The notes beneath the pieces are model-generated. The model had not been told where the DNA came from. It saw only the letters and a list, made by a program, of their open reading frames with translations, and made no database searches. A stretch of 64,000 bases of DNA from Roridomyces roridus (lineage: Eukaryota; Basidiomycota; Agaricomycetes; Agaricales; Mycenaceae). This document shows, piece after piece, positions 1 to 12,500 of this stretch. The position numbers and the translations under genes were made by a program. Within the stretch, counting starts at the first letter, position 1. Every line of letters starts with the position of its first letter. The stretch lies in the NCBI GenBank assembly GCA_029378245.1, contig JARKIF010000010.1:372001-436000 (forward strand), written 5' to 3'.

Positions 1-957
1 CGAGAGGCCTGGAATTCGGCCGAGAAGGTTTGGGAAAACGACCACGTTGTGTCTGACATGAGTTTGTTGAGCGTTATCTACGCGCTTGATTGACCTCTTG
101 GCTTCCACCTCTTTCCTGACCTCGACAAAGCTTTGCTGAATTCTCAAACACTTCTGACGTGGCGACTCTTTCATGGCTTTGAAAGGATTCGCGACCCTTT
201 GCACTCGCGATGCCGGCCTCAATTTTTTTTTGTCCTCGAACGCCAGCTCTAAGCCAGAAATTGTCGCGATTTACTCTCTGACTGCAAATTTCCAAGACAC
301 GACCGCACCTCGATCTACCTTTCCATGACGAGAATACAAGCGCTAGCGCGGCGCGGCAGGGTACTTCCTGGAAGAAAATAGAGCCAACAAGACGGCGCTA
401 ACACAGTCCGAGTGGCCAGCTCAGCTCTTGCGCAATTCTTTCGTACAGACGGTATGTTGAGCAGCTGACTAGGCTGCTAGCACACAAGACTCTCGCACCG
501 GCTGGAGGGCCGGTCAAGAGCAATGTTGAATCATGTATCTTGTTCGAGCCACCGTATAGTGCGTGTTTGCATTTCTCGCTCTTTCGCCACGTCCAGCTGT
601 TGTGGACGAACCTCCGCAAGCCCCGTAGATGTCACCGGCAGTAGGACTGGACGCCGGAGGGAAGCAAATCGCCGGACTCGATGGGGCCATCACGACTCAC
701 GAGGATCATTTTCTTGGCTCTTTCCCTCATGAGCTACGACCGTTGCCAGCACCTATGGCCCCACTTGAAATATTCTTCTCACCCAAACGCGCTTCCTTGA
801 AACGTTCACTTCTGGGCTCTAGATATAGCAATTTAGGCCGCCATGTCTCCGTGTCCCCGCGAACGAATTCTCATGCCTGTCGCGGAGGCCTCCCCGACAA
901 TTGAGTTAGAATCCATACAAAGACTCGAGTCCAGTTTAGCCATGTCTCCCCACAACC
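1..957. other. Intergenic region upstream of the FAD oxidase
   Basis: No reading frame here looks like a gene: the short frames overlap on both strands and have no recognisable composition or domain. Its middle part (about 385-725) is a diverged copy of sequence that also lies beside the F-box genes near 37.3-37.65 kb and 47.8-48.2 kb. The last 200 bases before position 958 presumably hold the promoter of the FAD-linked oxidase; I see no clear TATA box. Confidence 0.5.
385..725 (+). repeat. Dispersed copy of the F-box downstream element
   Basis: Read on the plus strand, this stretch matches 47,820-48,210 (plus) and 37,250-37,645 (minus). Shared landmarks in the same order are the AAGACGGCGCTAA start, GAGCAGCTGACTAGGC, GGTCAAGRGCAATGTT, a TCGAGCCACCG/TCGAGACACCG block, and the GGAGGSAARCAAATCGCC end. 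The other two copies are the 3' flanks of the inverted F-box pair; this one has no F-box gene beside it. It could be a non-autonomous mobile element, or a remnant of a lost F-box duplicate. No terminal repeats or target-site duplication are evident by eye. Confidence 0.65.
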
Positions 958-2697
958 ATGTCTCGAATCGGCGCCCTCTTCCTTCTCTTGACGCTCCAAC
1001 AAGTTGCAACCGCGACATCAACATTGTTCCCTCCAAGCAACGCCAGCACAGCAGCTGCAGCCCGGCTTGCCTGCCACCAACTTGAAACCACCCTCTCCAG
1101 CTCCATCGTACAGACTAATGGCACAGAATACGAATCCGCCGCAACCGACGCCTGGAATCTGCAAAACACGGTATTCCGTCCGACATGTATCGTGTTTCCG
1201 CGCGTTGCGGGGCATGTACAGGTTGCTATGAAGGCGATATTCGACGCAGGGTCGCATTATGCCGTGCAGGCGGGAGGGCATAGTGCCATGCAGGGGTGGA
1301 ATACGTGCGTGAGACCCAACCAGTTGATCTTCCTCTGAAAAATACTTGGCACAAAAAGCGTACAAGACGGAGTGTTGATCGTGTTTTCCGAGATGAAGAT
1401 CGCGTCGTATGACCCTGTGCGGGATTCGATCACGTTGGAGCCGGGAATTCGCTGGGTAGACGCGATTGCTGCGGTGGAGGCATTTGGCGTTGCGCCCGCT
1501 GGAGGACGTCTTGGGTAAGTCTCTCAACCCGCCCATCCAGTCAATCTCAAGTAGTTTCAGCGACATAGGCACGGGGCTGCTCCTCGGTGGCGGGTTGTCA
1601 TATTTAGCAGCCTCGCAAGGCTACTCGGCCGATACGTTCATGGAGGTAGACGTGGTTCTCGTCAACGGCGAGTTGGTCACCGCCACTGCGACGAACAAAT
1701 ATTCCGACCTCTTTCGCGCGCTCAAGGGCGGCGGGAATCGATTCGGTATCGTTACGCGGTACGAGCTGCAAGCGATACATACGGGGACGGAGGAAGACTC
1801 GGAGTGGTTTGGAGGGCTGATATTGGTGAAGAATCATCTCTTTCCATGGACATACGTGCTGAAACCGATCAGTATAATTCTTCCGCGGAAGCAATCTTAA
1901 ATGCTACCGCTCGATACACTCGTGAAGTCAATGATCCCAAAGCTGGTTCGTACCACAATTACTCCGGATTCCTACTCTGAAGTTCTGTAGCTCTCCTGAT
2001 TTCCATGAGCATCCAAATCATAGACGGAGTTGGCAGCCCCGTCTATCTCGCCACTCCTTTCTACAATGGACCTGCACTACCGGAAGATATTTTCGGAGAA
2101 TTCCTCTCCATCCCCGCGATGGTCTCCCAACTGGGCCCGTTGAGCTACTCGGGCGTCGCCGAGACTCTGGGACTTGGCGACCAACGCGGGCTCACGCAGC
2201 ACTTTGGCGCATCCGCACTGCTCGGCGACGACTCCCTATTCCTCGACGCCTTTAACCACTGGACCAACTTTACAACGACGTATCAAGACAACTTCAACTC
2301 GACGACTCTCGCTTTTACGCCTATTACAGAATTGCAGATCCAAGCTGGGCGCAACAAGGGAGGAAACATCATCAATGCGCCTCATGGTGGGTTTGCCGCA
2401 GTGCAGATTTATCAGACGTTCAATCCGGGGGTGGTGGATATCCCTGCGAACGTACAAGATGGGATTAATCTGCTTTTTAAACAGTCAGTATAGTGCAATG
2501 GGCTTGATTCTGCTCAACTGATACAATTTAGAATTCCGCCCTCTCCCGGACTACCTCTCTATCTCAACGAATGCGACGAGGAGCAGGAAGTATTCAAGAG
2601 TTATGGGGATTACGAGTTGATGAGAGAGATTTACGTGAAATACGACCCGACGAAGTATAATGTGAACCACATGCGAGGTCCCCTTGGACTCGAGTAG
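958..2697 (+). CDS. Secreted FAD-linked oxidase, berberine-bridge-enzyme type
   Basis: Six exons joined by introns at about 1305-1358, 1515-1560, 1826-1872, 1946-1990 and 2484-2531 give a protein of about 500 residues. The N-terminus (MSRIGALFLLLTLQQVATA) is a signal peptide. The PP-loop FAD domain follows, with the AVQAGGHS motif whose His carries the covalent flavin in this family. Next come the GGLSYLAASQGYSAD and ALKGGGNRFGIVTRYEL segments of the FAD_binding_4 fold, and the protein ends with DPTKYNVNHMRGPLGLE, a BBE-like C-terminus. Several NxS/T sequons fit secretion. Such enzymes oxidise alcohols, sugars or secondary metabolites with O2; the substrate cannot be read here. The fourth intron acceptor (1990) is the least certain boundary, chosen because it keeps frame. 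Confidence 0.88.
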
Positions 2698-2766
2698 TAA
2701 AAATTACTATATTCGGAATTCGGGACGTGTAGCGCACCAGCTTGTGATCCAAACAAAGGACAATCC

Positions 2767-3463
2767 ATGCAGGCGTTGCGTCTCGTCAGTCTTCTGCCAA
2801 GATCTCGTCACCTCCATGGCGCCCTCCCACGACTCCGATTGTCGTCTAGCGCGTCCTTCACAGACCCGACACGACCAGACCTCCATTATCACCTAGTCGA
2901 TCCACCAACACCGCTCTCCTCAAGCTTACCCGCATACGCGCTCTCATTCCTCCCAACTCTCGCGAGGACCGCGACAGTAATAGGCTGGCTCCCTGCTGCG
3001 ACCGCCACGAGCGATGCAGAGGCTGGGTTAAACGACTTTGTCGAGAACCGTGCGTGTCCTCCTTCCATCCGTCCTTCGCTCAATATCTCTTTCCAGCGGA
3101 ATTCCGACCCCTCCTCCACACAGCCATAAAACAAGCCCTCCTCGAAGGCGTCGACGACATCCAGATCAACGCAGCTACTCAACTCGGAAACGGCTGGATG
3201 CACATACATGACGACAGGAACGTCCCCGCTCTCGGACGAATCGGAGACCCAGACGATATAATCGCGACCGTCCTCGTCCAGGAGGGTAAAATCATGCCAG
3301 AAACGTATCAAGGTGAGTTTCCTGCCAGTCGACCGACCCCACGTCTTACTTTTGAATTTCAGAAATGCCCTCGTATCGAATATGCACTTCCGACGGGCCG
3401 ATACAACTCACTTCCGGTGTGGCGAGAAAACTTCAGGCGGTACTCCAAGAGGGAGAGAAATAA
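2767..3463 (+). CDS. Conserved fungal protein with mitochondrial-type N-terminus
   Basis: Three exons (introns about 3050-3096 and 3313-3362) encode about 200 residues. The first 30 residues are rich in Arg, Leu and Ser and lack acidic residues (MQALRLVSLLPRSRHLHGAL), as in a mitochondrial presequence. A hydrophobic stretch follows (YALSFLPTLARTATVIGWLPA), then a charged region with DDIQINAATQLGNGWMHIHD and DDIIATVLVQEGKIMPETYQ, and a C-terminus ending SGVARKLQAVLQEGEK. I do not recognise a named domain. It starts 69 bp after the oxidase stop on the same strand, and its 3' end converges with the giant minus-strand gene, about 115 bp apart. Confidence 0.75.
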
Positions 3464-3578
3464 GCATGCATTGAAACATATATAATACAAGTGAATGGCA
3501 TAGAGAACATGTAGATGTGAGCGTGAAAATTCGTGATACATCGTAATCGTACAACATGAATGAAGCAAGATATCCTGC

Positions 3579-6500
3579 TCAACCTCCGTACCTCGACCCG
3601 CGAGGTGAACGAGGTCCAAACAGGCCAGGACTGCCCTCTTCCGGAACCAGCAACTGAGCCTCGACAGACGGAGGAGTCGGTTGCATATTGGGATCCGCTG
3701 CAACAGCTCGTTAGAAAATGCATCATAACAGATATCAAAACTCACGTTGCCAGGTAGCCCAAGATGTAACCTGCCTCCGCAGATCGGGAGCAGGAGCAGC
3801 AGTCGGAGGCGGCGGTGGCGCAGCATCCTTCTTCTTGGGTTTGCGAGCACCAGGCGCAGGGCGCTGCGGTACCGTCCTCCAACCAGGCCTGGCCTGAGGA
3901 AGCTCAGGCGGAGGTGGAGGTGGACCAGGGTCCAGAGGAGGGCCACCAGGCGCACCCGGAGGCGGCTTCCAATCTGGCTCAAACTCTCCACCAGGACCAT
4001 ACTTTGCCTTCATGCAAAGCAAGTAACCAAGTTCGCTGGAGACACTCAGTAAAGGAACGAGTCGATCAAAAAGAGACACATACTGCTGCAGAGCACGTCG
4101 TTCCTCCCTCAATTTGCCCACTTCACCAAGCAACATGCGGACTTCCGACGCCAACGCCTTGCTGAAATCGTCCAAATAGCCTTGGACATTGAAATGGACC
4201 TGTTCTTGCGCAGTAGCACGAACAGCCGCGAGCGTCTCTTCATGCTGTCTTAACGAGTCAGCCCGCCAACTGTCAGACAACTTGGTCAACAGCTCTTGGA
4301 GTTCAGCATTTTGTTGCCGGAGATCGTCAACGACTTTTTCGATACCTGAAAGTCGCATATCAGCAAAGAACGGCAGGAAACGAAAACAAAGAACAAACCA
4401 GGCTTGCCCTCGTCCGCAAGTCGTTTCTCCTCCGCTCTCTGACGATCCGCCTCCATACCCTCATGGATCGTTTGGACCATATCCTTGAGTTCAACCCACT
4501 TGTCCTCCTTGAGTTGCCTCCGATCCATCTTATCATTCCACCGCTCCTCCATCAACTCCTTCTTGCGCTCACAAGCATCCCGTTGGTCTTGGATCAAATT
4601 CGTAATATCCCCAAGCTGCGCCCTCGTCTCGGCAGTATCCGCCATCGCCTGGCGCTCCCGTTCTTGAGCTTCAGTCGTATCCGTAGACCTCAACTGCCGC
4701 TCATTCTCAAGATCCCCACGCAAAGTCGCCAACTCTTCCTCCAACGCTCGAACTCGCGCCTCCTTCTCAGCCATAAGCGCATTCCTCGCAGCATCGCGCT
4801 CAGCTTCCAATTGCGCACGCTCAGCTGCCATCGCCTCCCTCTCCCGAGCAAACTCCTCCCGTTCAGACTGCACCGTGTCTTTGATGGCCCCAGAAAGGAT
4901 CGAAACGGCTTCAGAAGCAGCTTCCGGCATAGTGTGGATCGAAGCACCATCACGAAGCGAAGTACCGTCACCCGGGTCGCCAGTCGCAGTCGGAGGCCTC
5001 GGGGGAGGCGCACCAAGACCCTCCATATCCCTCCAAACCGCATCCTGCCTTTCCCTCGCTTCCTGCTCCCGTCTTTGCTCGCTCTCCATGAAAATACGAT
5101 CGCGATCTTCCTCATTCTTCCGGAACTCGGCTTCCCGCTGGCCTTCAGCCTGCTGTGCATCTTCCACAACACCCTGCAGTCGACCTTCAGCTTCCGCAAG
5201 TCGCTCAATCCGCTCCCGCTCTGCATCAGCTTGCGCCAAATCAACGGGGAACGGAGTCACAACAGTCGGGCGAGGGGAATATCTCCCCGAAGGTTCCGCA
5301 AGAGGGCGAATGGGTTGGTGTGGTTGTTCGAACATGGAAGGAACGGGTTGATGCGGTTGTTCGAACATGGAAGGCGGCGGTATAGGGTCATCGTATCTTG
5401 AGACAGCAGGAGGGGGAACGGGTATATCAGTCTCGTCTGAGACGGGTCGAACCGAGGGCGCAGCTCCAGAGGTTCCAGTTCGAGGAACAGGAGTATGCGG
5501 AGCGGGAGTCTGCGGAGCGGGAGTCTGCGGAGCGGGAGTATGTGCAGGTGTAAACCGGGGATCATAAACTCCGCGAAGAGCATGACCAGGTGGCGGAGTG
5601 AGTGGCCGACCATCAGCATCGTATGCAACTTGACCAGGAGGATAAACTTGCTGCCCAGAAGAGTTGAAAAGAGGGCTTATGGGCCGACGGTGCTCGTCGA
5701 AAAACCTCGGTTCACCCGCTTCTGAAACTGGCACTGCGGTCGGGGGACGAGACCGACGGTCGCTTTGCGCACGTCCAGGCCCTTCGTACTCGGAACGGGG
5801 AACAGGACTCGTGTCTCGTTCATGTGGAGGAGTTGGTCGACTGGGGATACGAACCAAATGAGGCGCAGGTGAGGGTCTCGGGCTATAGGCTTCGGAACGA
5901 CCAGTAGCTAAAAACAATTTTGAGTTCAAATCGTTTTCAAAAACCGAGAAACTTACCAGGATAAGGGGCAGGTTCTGGCCCGTCGTCCTCAGAGTAATCC
6001 ACAGGAACAATCGTCGGTGGATGACGACTGGGAGTTCTCCCCGGAGTTTGACTAGCGGTTCTTCCCGGAGTTTGACTGGCGGTTCTCCCCGGAGTTCCAG
6101 TACGAGACGCACCAGAGCCGTGTGGCCGGGTACTACCAGTCCTGGTATGAGGAGACTCTGGAGAAACCGAACGTTCCGAGTGCGCAGGTCTTTCCGAGCG
6201 GCTAGGTCTATCCGAGTGGCTAGGTCTCTCTGAGCGGCTAGGTCTCCTGGGATGGCGACTTGGAGAGCGCGATCCGGCCGTGTGAGTGCGTGGAGGACCA
6301 TGCGGTGAGGGTGAACCCGACATGGAACGAGCATGGTCGTGAGGAATATAAGTAGGAGAGTGAGAGCGAGAGCGAGGCCGGTGAATGCCTGAACGGTGAG
6401 TGTCTGAACGTTGAGTACCCGAACGTGGAACGACGATTGGGATATGGTGTTCAGATGGATGTGATGCATGTGGGCGGTAGGATTCTGGTGAACCAGACCG

Positions 6501-9500
6501 AGACCGAGCAAAATGAGATGGATGATGCGAGGGATGATGGCTGCCAATGATCGTGGGAAGATGAGTCGGACTTCTTGACCGCGATCTGGAATGGCGCGAA
6601 CGATGGGTGCCGTGGGTGCCGGTCATGATGATAGGTGGCTGTGAGTGATGCCGAGGGCTTCGAGACCCTGACCTCGAACGATGCGAACGGGAGCGGTGAG
6701 TGCCACTGTGACCAATGATAGTCGGGTAATGACGAGGACTTCGAGACCTTGACCTCGACCTCGAACGGCGTGAGCGGTGAGTGCCACTGTGGCCAATGAT
6801 AGTTGGGTAATGACGAGGACTTCGAGATCTTGACCTTGAACGATGTGAACGCGAACGATGAGTGCCGCTGTGGCCAATGATAGTCGGATAATGACGAGGA
6901 CTCCTCGACCTCGACCTCGAACGGTGCGAACGATGAGTGCCAGCGGTCACAACCACAGGCGTCTGCGGATAATGCCTCGGACTCCTCGATCTCGACCTCG
7001 ACCTCCTCCGGTGCCTATCATCGTAATGTGTCGGAGATCTCGAACGGCGACTCCCAGTAATAATGACCGGCGACCTCGACCGAGATCGGGAACGTCGAGA
7101 ACTCGGCATCATCATAGGCGGCATACCTGCAGTGGTCGGCTGCATAATTATCGTTGGTTGTTCGTGGCCATGGCGAGGAGAGCGAGAACGAGAACGATGC
7201 CGCCCAGACCGAGAACCGGAATGGCTTCGAACATAGACTTGCCGAGGAGAATACGAACGAGAGCGCGAACGAGAGTGGGAGCGCCGAGTCAGAACGATCG
7301 GCTGTCCCGTACCCTGCGGGCCAAGAACAATCGGAGGGCCTTGCGTCATGGGCGGCATCGATGACGGGGGCTGCTGTTGTAGAATAACAGTCGGGGAATG
7401 ACGACCGTGACTACTTCGACTTCGACTGCGACTGTCGTGCCTCCGACCGTGCCGGCCGCCTCTGCTGCTGCTGCGTGACCGCGAACCTGAACGACCTGTG
7501 ACGAATATAGGCGCCTGGGAGGGAACCATGGTCGGAATCATGGTCGGAGGCATCGTCCCTGGGTAAGGTCCTTGAGGCATAGTTCCCGGATAGCCTCCCG
7601 GTGGCATAGTTCCAGGATAGCCAACAGGAACAGCAGAAGGGCCAGCGCCCGAGGGCTGAATGATGTGCACCTGGGGTGGCGGGGGAGTGTGTCTGTGAGA
7701 GGAACGCGAACGAGAAGACCGACTACGATGACCCCGACTTGGTAGTATTTGAATCGGAGTCCTCGGAGAACGGCTCGAGCGAGAGGACCGAGACGAACGA
7801 GGCGAATGATGATGCCGCGAACTGCCGACTGGGATGGAGACCTGAGGTATATAGGTCGGTGCCTGCGTTGAACCCGCCGGCGCCGAGGGATTAATGATGA
7901 TAGTCTGCCCTTGAGGAATCTGTCCCTGCTGCTGCTGCGGCATACCGGATGTAGAAGGATGAATCACTATAGGGCGCTCTGGACTGGAACCCGTCACAGT
8001 ACTCTCGCTTCCACTCTCGCTATCCCGTCTGGGCCGGCGGCGAGTGCGACGAGGCGTCGTCTCGCTACTTCCACTGCTGCTGCTGCTCCGCCCGCTCATC
8101 GGCATAGGAACAACAAGAGGGTCGCCTGGCAGCGGAGATCCTCCAGTCCCGAATCGTGGGATATAGGGGATAGTAGCATCCGGCGGCCCAGCCGTATACG
8201 GCCCAGATTGTGGCATCACGAAACCACCAGGGCCAATTCCCGGAATGGGAGGCGGGCCTTGTGGAAACTGGTACAATTGAGGAACACCCTGCATCGGCGG
8301 CGGCAAATTGCCGGGGATGAAAGGAACGCCAGTACCCGGACCTTCGCCTCCATGCTGTGGAATGACGGGACCGCCTCCATGCTGCGGCTGGAAACCCAAA
8401 GGAGGCCATCCTGGGACGACGGGGGCACCTTGTTGACCGGGTACGACCCGTGGGCCTTGACCTTGGCCGGGTACAAAAGGCGGCCCTTGACCTGCTACAA
8501 AACCCGGGCCTTGACCGGGAATGACAATCGGAACACCATCCGACCCATCCGACCCAGATGAAGAACTCGAATCGCTCGGTTCAGGCGCCGGTGCACCTAG
8601 AATGTGTTAAAACAAGAAATAATCGAACAAGATGAACACGCACCTGCAGCTGGCATTGCTCGCATATCATGCCGCAATTGCTCGACACGAGCAATGACGG
8701 CTTGAAGTTCCGCCTGCCGGTCATGAACATCTCGTTCCAGCCACTCGTTCAGTCCTCTCATGTACCGCATCAGCTCGCGTTGCTGGTCAACTGTAGCAAG
8801 CTGCGCAAGTCGATTTTCCTACGCAAAAAATCATCAGTCAGGTCACAAATGCAATTCAAATACACATACTCTCAAAATCTCCATCAACGAGTCGAATACC
8901 GGGGGAAGGTGCACAACAGTAGCAGGAGCAGGTTGTTGTTGTTGCATAGGCGGCGTACGTCCAGGTCGAGTTGCCCCAACCCCAGGTTGATCCCCAAGAC
9001 GTGCGCGGTCCTTGATGAAGAATGTTCAGATAAAAAGAATCAAAAAAGAAACGATTCACGTACAGCTGCAGGACGGTACCAGCTTCGACCTGGTTGCCGA
9101 CGATCCTCCCCGCCAAGGTCACTCGGCGCTGATGGCGGCCGAGCCGGCAGACCTCCTGGCGGCTGAGAAATGATTAGACAAGAACAATTTGAATTGGAGC
9201 AGTACACACCATCACCGGTCCCACAGGAGGTGGTATTGGCCGAGCCGGTGGAGGAGGAGGAGGAGGAGGTGCTAAGAAAAAACAATTAACAAGTGCACAA
9301 CGAGTCAAATCAATAAAATACCTTGCGTCGGAGCTCGAGTACTTGGGTCATCCTCCGGTTCTGTGAACGCAGTCTGCGCTCGCGAGGACCTATACTGGGA
9401 AGGCGGGATAAAGGGCGGAACAGGAGGAGGCTGTGCAGGGCGGGAGCGCCTCGGATCACGGACGGGAGGTTGAGGGATCGGCGGCGCTGATCGCCGGGCC

Positions 9501-12500
9501 GGCATATCCGGAACAGCGATTTCAATGCCACTGCGAGGTCGAACACCTTGGCCCTGGACATCGAATGTGAAAGGCACAACTGGGGGAGGCCGCTCAGGTT
9601 CCAGAGGAACCCCGCTTCCTGCGCTTGAGAGCAAGTCGTCAAGTTGTTGGAGGAATGATGGGCCTTGTTGATGAGGGACTGCCACCGGCATCTGCGGGAT
9701 ACTACGCATCGGAGGAATGATGCTGGGCCAAGTAGTCGACTCAGAATCGCTAACCGACGGTGAACGGCGGTCATATGGCGCAGGAATCACGATCGGGGGC
9801 TGCGGCGGTGGGGGAGGTTGATTGATGATGTTTTGCAACAAGTCCTCAATGCGCGCCATCCTGTCATTGAGCTCCGTATTATCCGGGGGCGGAGGCGCAG
9901 GCAAATCGCGTTCCAAGAGCCGATCAAGGGAACCTCTCGTCGAATTCTGCGCTTCCCGCAACCCATCAATAGTATCTCCGAGAGCTGTCAGAGCAGCCTG
10001 ATCTCCAGCAGTGGCCGACAAGCCGTCAATCGCACTCCTGATCCCCTCCAAAAGAGGCAGATAGTTGGCGGGTCGAACCGTTGATGACGACGAACTCGAG
10101 GAGGAAGAACTCGCAGTCGACGAACTGGACGACGAAGATGGCGAATCCGAAGGAGGAGGGAAAGGATGACCCGAAGACTGTGAACTGCTCGATGGGTCCG
10201 GTATCGACGTAGAGGAGCGATACGAAAATCCGGGTGAATAATCCGCAGTAGGGCTTTCCTGCGGTTCCTGTGCTTCCACAGGCAAGTCGCGCTCCACATC
10301 CGGGTAGGGAGAATCGGGCGACTGCGATTCCTCATAGTCCGAGTAGTGCGACGACAAAAACGAGCCCACGCTACTCGCGTTGCTGGTCGAACGGGAAAGA
10401 CTGCTGACATAAGACATGGGTGGCGGTGTGAGTAATCCGACAACAGGGGAATCATGCACCGAAGGCGGGGGCGGTATGATTGGAGATGGAGCTGAAGCTA
10501 TGGAGGGTGCTCTTTGTGTTGGAGTCGGCGTGCGAGGGACGGGCGTAGCCAATCGAGCCACAGGTGTCGGCGGTGTCGGTGCCGGCGACATCCGAGACGG
10601 AGGCCGGGGTCCGACCATCACGGGCCGGTGCAAAAAGTCGGCAAGGTCACGAAGCTCGTTTCGCAGAGCACGAACATTTCCCGCAATCTCCTGGTTCTCC
10701 TCACCCCTCACATCGCCCAACCGCCGCAGCTCGTCCGCCAAATTCTCCAATGTAATCCCCTGCGTGCTTGGAGCACGGAATGACGGGACTGTCTCCAACA
10801 ATGAATGCACAGAGGGCGCATTGCCGCGAGGGGTCGTGATACTGACACTCCCAGAAGCATCAGGAGTTCGAAGAGCACGCAGAGATGACCCAAGCGAAGA
10901 CTGTAATTATTTGAACATCAAACTCGGCTTGAAAAATGAAAACACATACCGGTGGACGAGGCGTAGGCATGCTCTTCGGAGTGCTCAACAACGGCGTAGT
11001 CGGCGGTTCCTCGAAAATCTCTGGCTCAGATTCCACCTCCTCGGAAGAGTCGGACAAGAACGACGACTGGGTAAGGACAGACAAAGTCCTCACAAGCGAC
11101 GATGATTCACTCGGGAATTCGCTGCTGGAAGGCGACGAAATGTCCGAAGAGCTCGACGACGGCACAGGTGTCAGTGCCAACGGCTGCAACACTGGCGGTG
11201 GTGTCATGAAAGACGACACCGACCTTGGAATAGCATTCGAGCTCATACGGTCGAACGAAGAAACAGATGCTGTCGGCCGCAGGAAAGAGGTCTCCCCAGA
11301 CAAGTCCAGTGGGTCGTACAACGCAATGGAAGCAACCGATGGCGATGCTCCAAGGATGGAAGAATCATACGTTCCACTCGAAGCAGCACCCCAACTGCGG
11401 CGCCAACTCGGGCTTGGAGGAGGCGGACGCAGTGATGGCGAGGGCGAAGACGGCGAGGGCGAGGGCGGTACTGGTGTCCTCGGGGGCGGAGCCAACGAGG
11501 TAAGCACAGACGAACTGGTCAACGACGTCTCACTCATAGTGCTGCTAAGCTCTGACGGCGGCTCATAAACCGTCGACGCCATCGATTCGACGGGCGACGG
11601 CCCCGAAACGGAAGAAGACCCAGAAGACATCTCCAGCGATATCGGCGTCGCAACGTCGGACGATTCTTCCGAACTCTCATACGGCGTCGGGGGCTCGAGG
11701 TACGGCAAGGAGCTGCTTTTGGAGGAGAATGAAATCGAAGACGCGTCGGAAACCCATGGCGAACTGATTGATTCCGAAACAGTCGTGGGCGGTAGCGGCA
11801 GAGTTTTTTCGGATGGGGTGAGAGAGACCGTCGAGGCTGTCGAGGGGGGAAGAGGCGGGTACTGCTCAGACGAAACCGTCGAAGGCGGCAAAGGCGGGTA
11901 CTGCTCCGAAGAAACAGTCGACGGCGGCAAAGGCGGATACTGCTCCGAAGAAACACTCGAAGGCGGCAATGGCGGGAAATGTTCCGAAGAAGCCGTTGAT
12001 GGCGGCAACGGAGGGTACTGCTCCTCCTCAGAAACAACAGTCGACGGCGGCAGCGGAGGGTACTGCTCTTCAGAGGCAACAGAAACCGTCGAAGGCGGTA
12101 AAGCCGGGTACTGGTATTCCTCCTCGGAAACAACTGTCGAAGGCGGCAGTGGCGGATACTACGACATAAATCAGTATGATGTCATCAGATGGTAAAAGAG
12201 AAAAAAAAACTGACCTCTTCCTCGCTCACACTTGACGGCGGCAAAGGCGGATACGGATAATCGCCCCACGAGCTAACCTCGGAACGAATAGTCGGCACAA
12301 GCGAAGGAACCCGACTCAACGACCCCTTCTCACTTCCCTCCTCTGATGAAAGCGCCAAGATAGTCGACGTAGGCCTAGGTGTCCCCATCTCGGATGGAAT
12401 ATCGCCGATATCCTCCAATGCAGTCTTGTACGCCGATTCAGATGGAATGGTCGGGAACGAAGTATACGAAGAAACAGAGGACGGCGGTCTCAAAGCAGTG

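Noticed and set aside
5937..8600. Plus-strand and alternative-frame open frames across the giant gene
   Set aside because: The region has high GC and repeats of period three, so all frames stay open. Only the minus frame shows RS, Pro and Ser patterns with in-frame introns joining it to its neighbours.
9240..9275. GGA-repeat as a regulatory element
   Set aside because: It encodes the poly-Pro run of the giant protein (exon at 9,210-9,271) and needs no other explanation.
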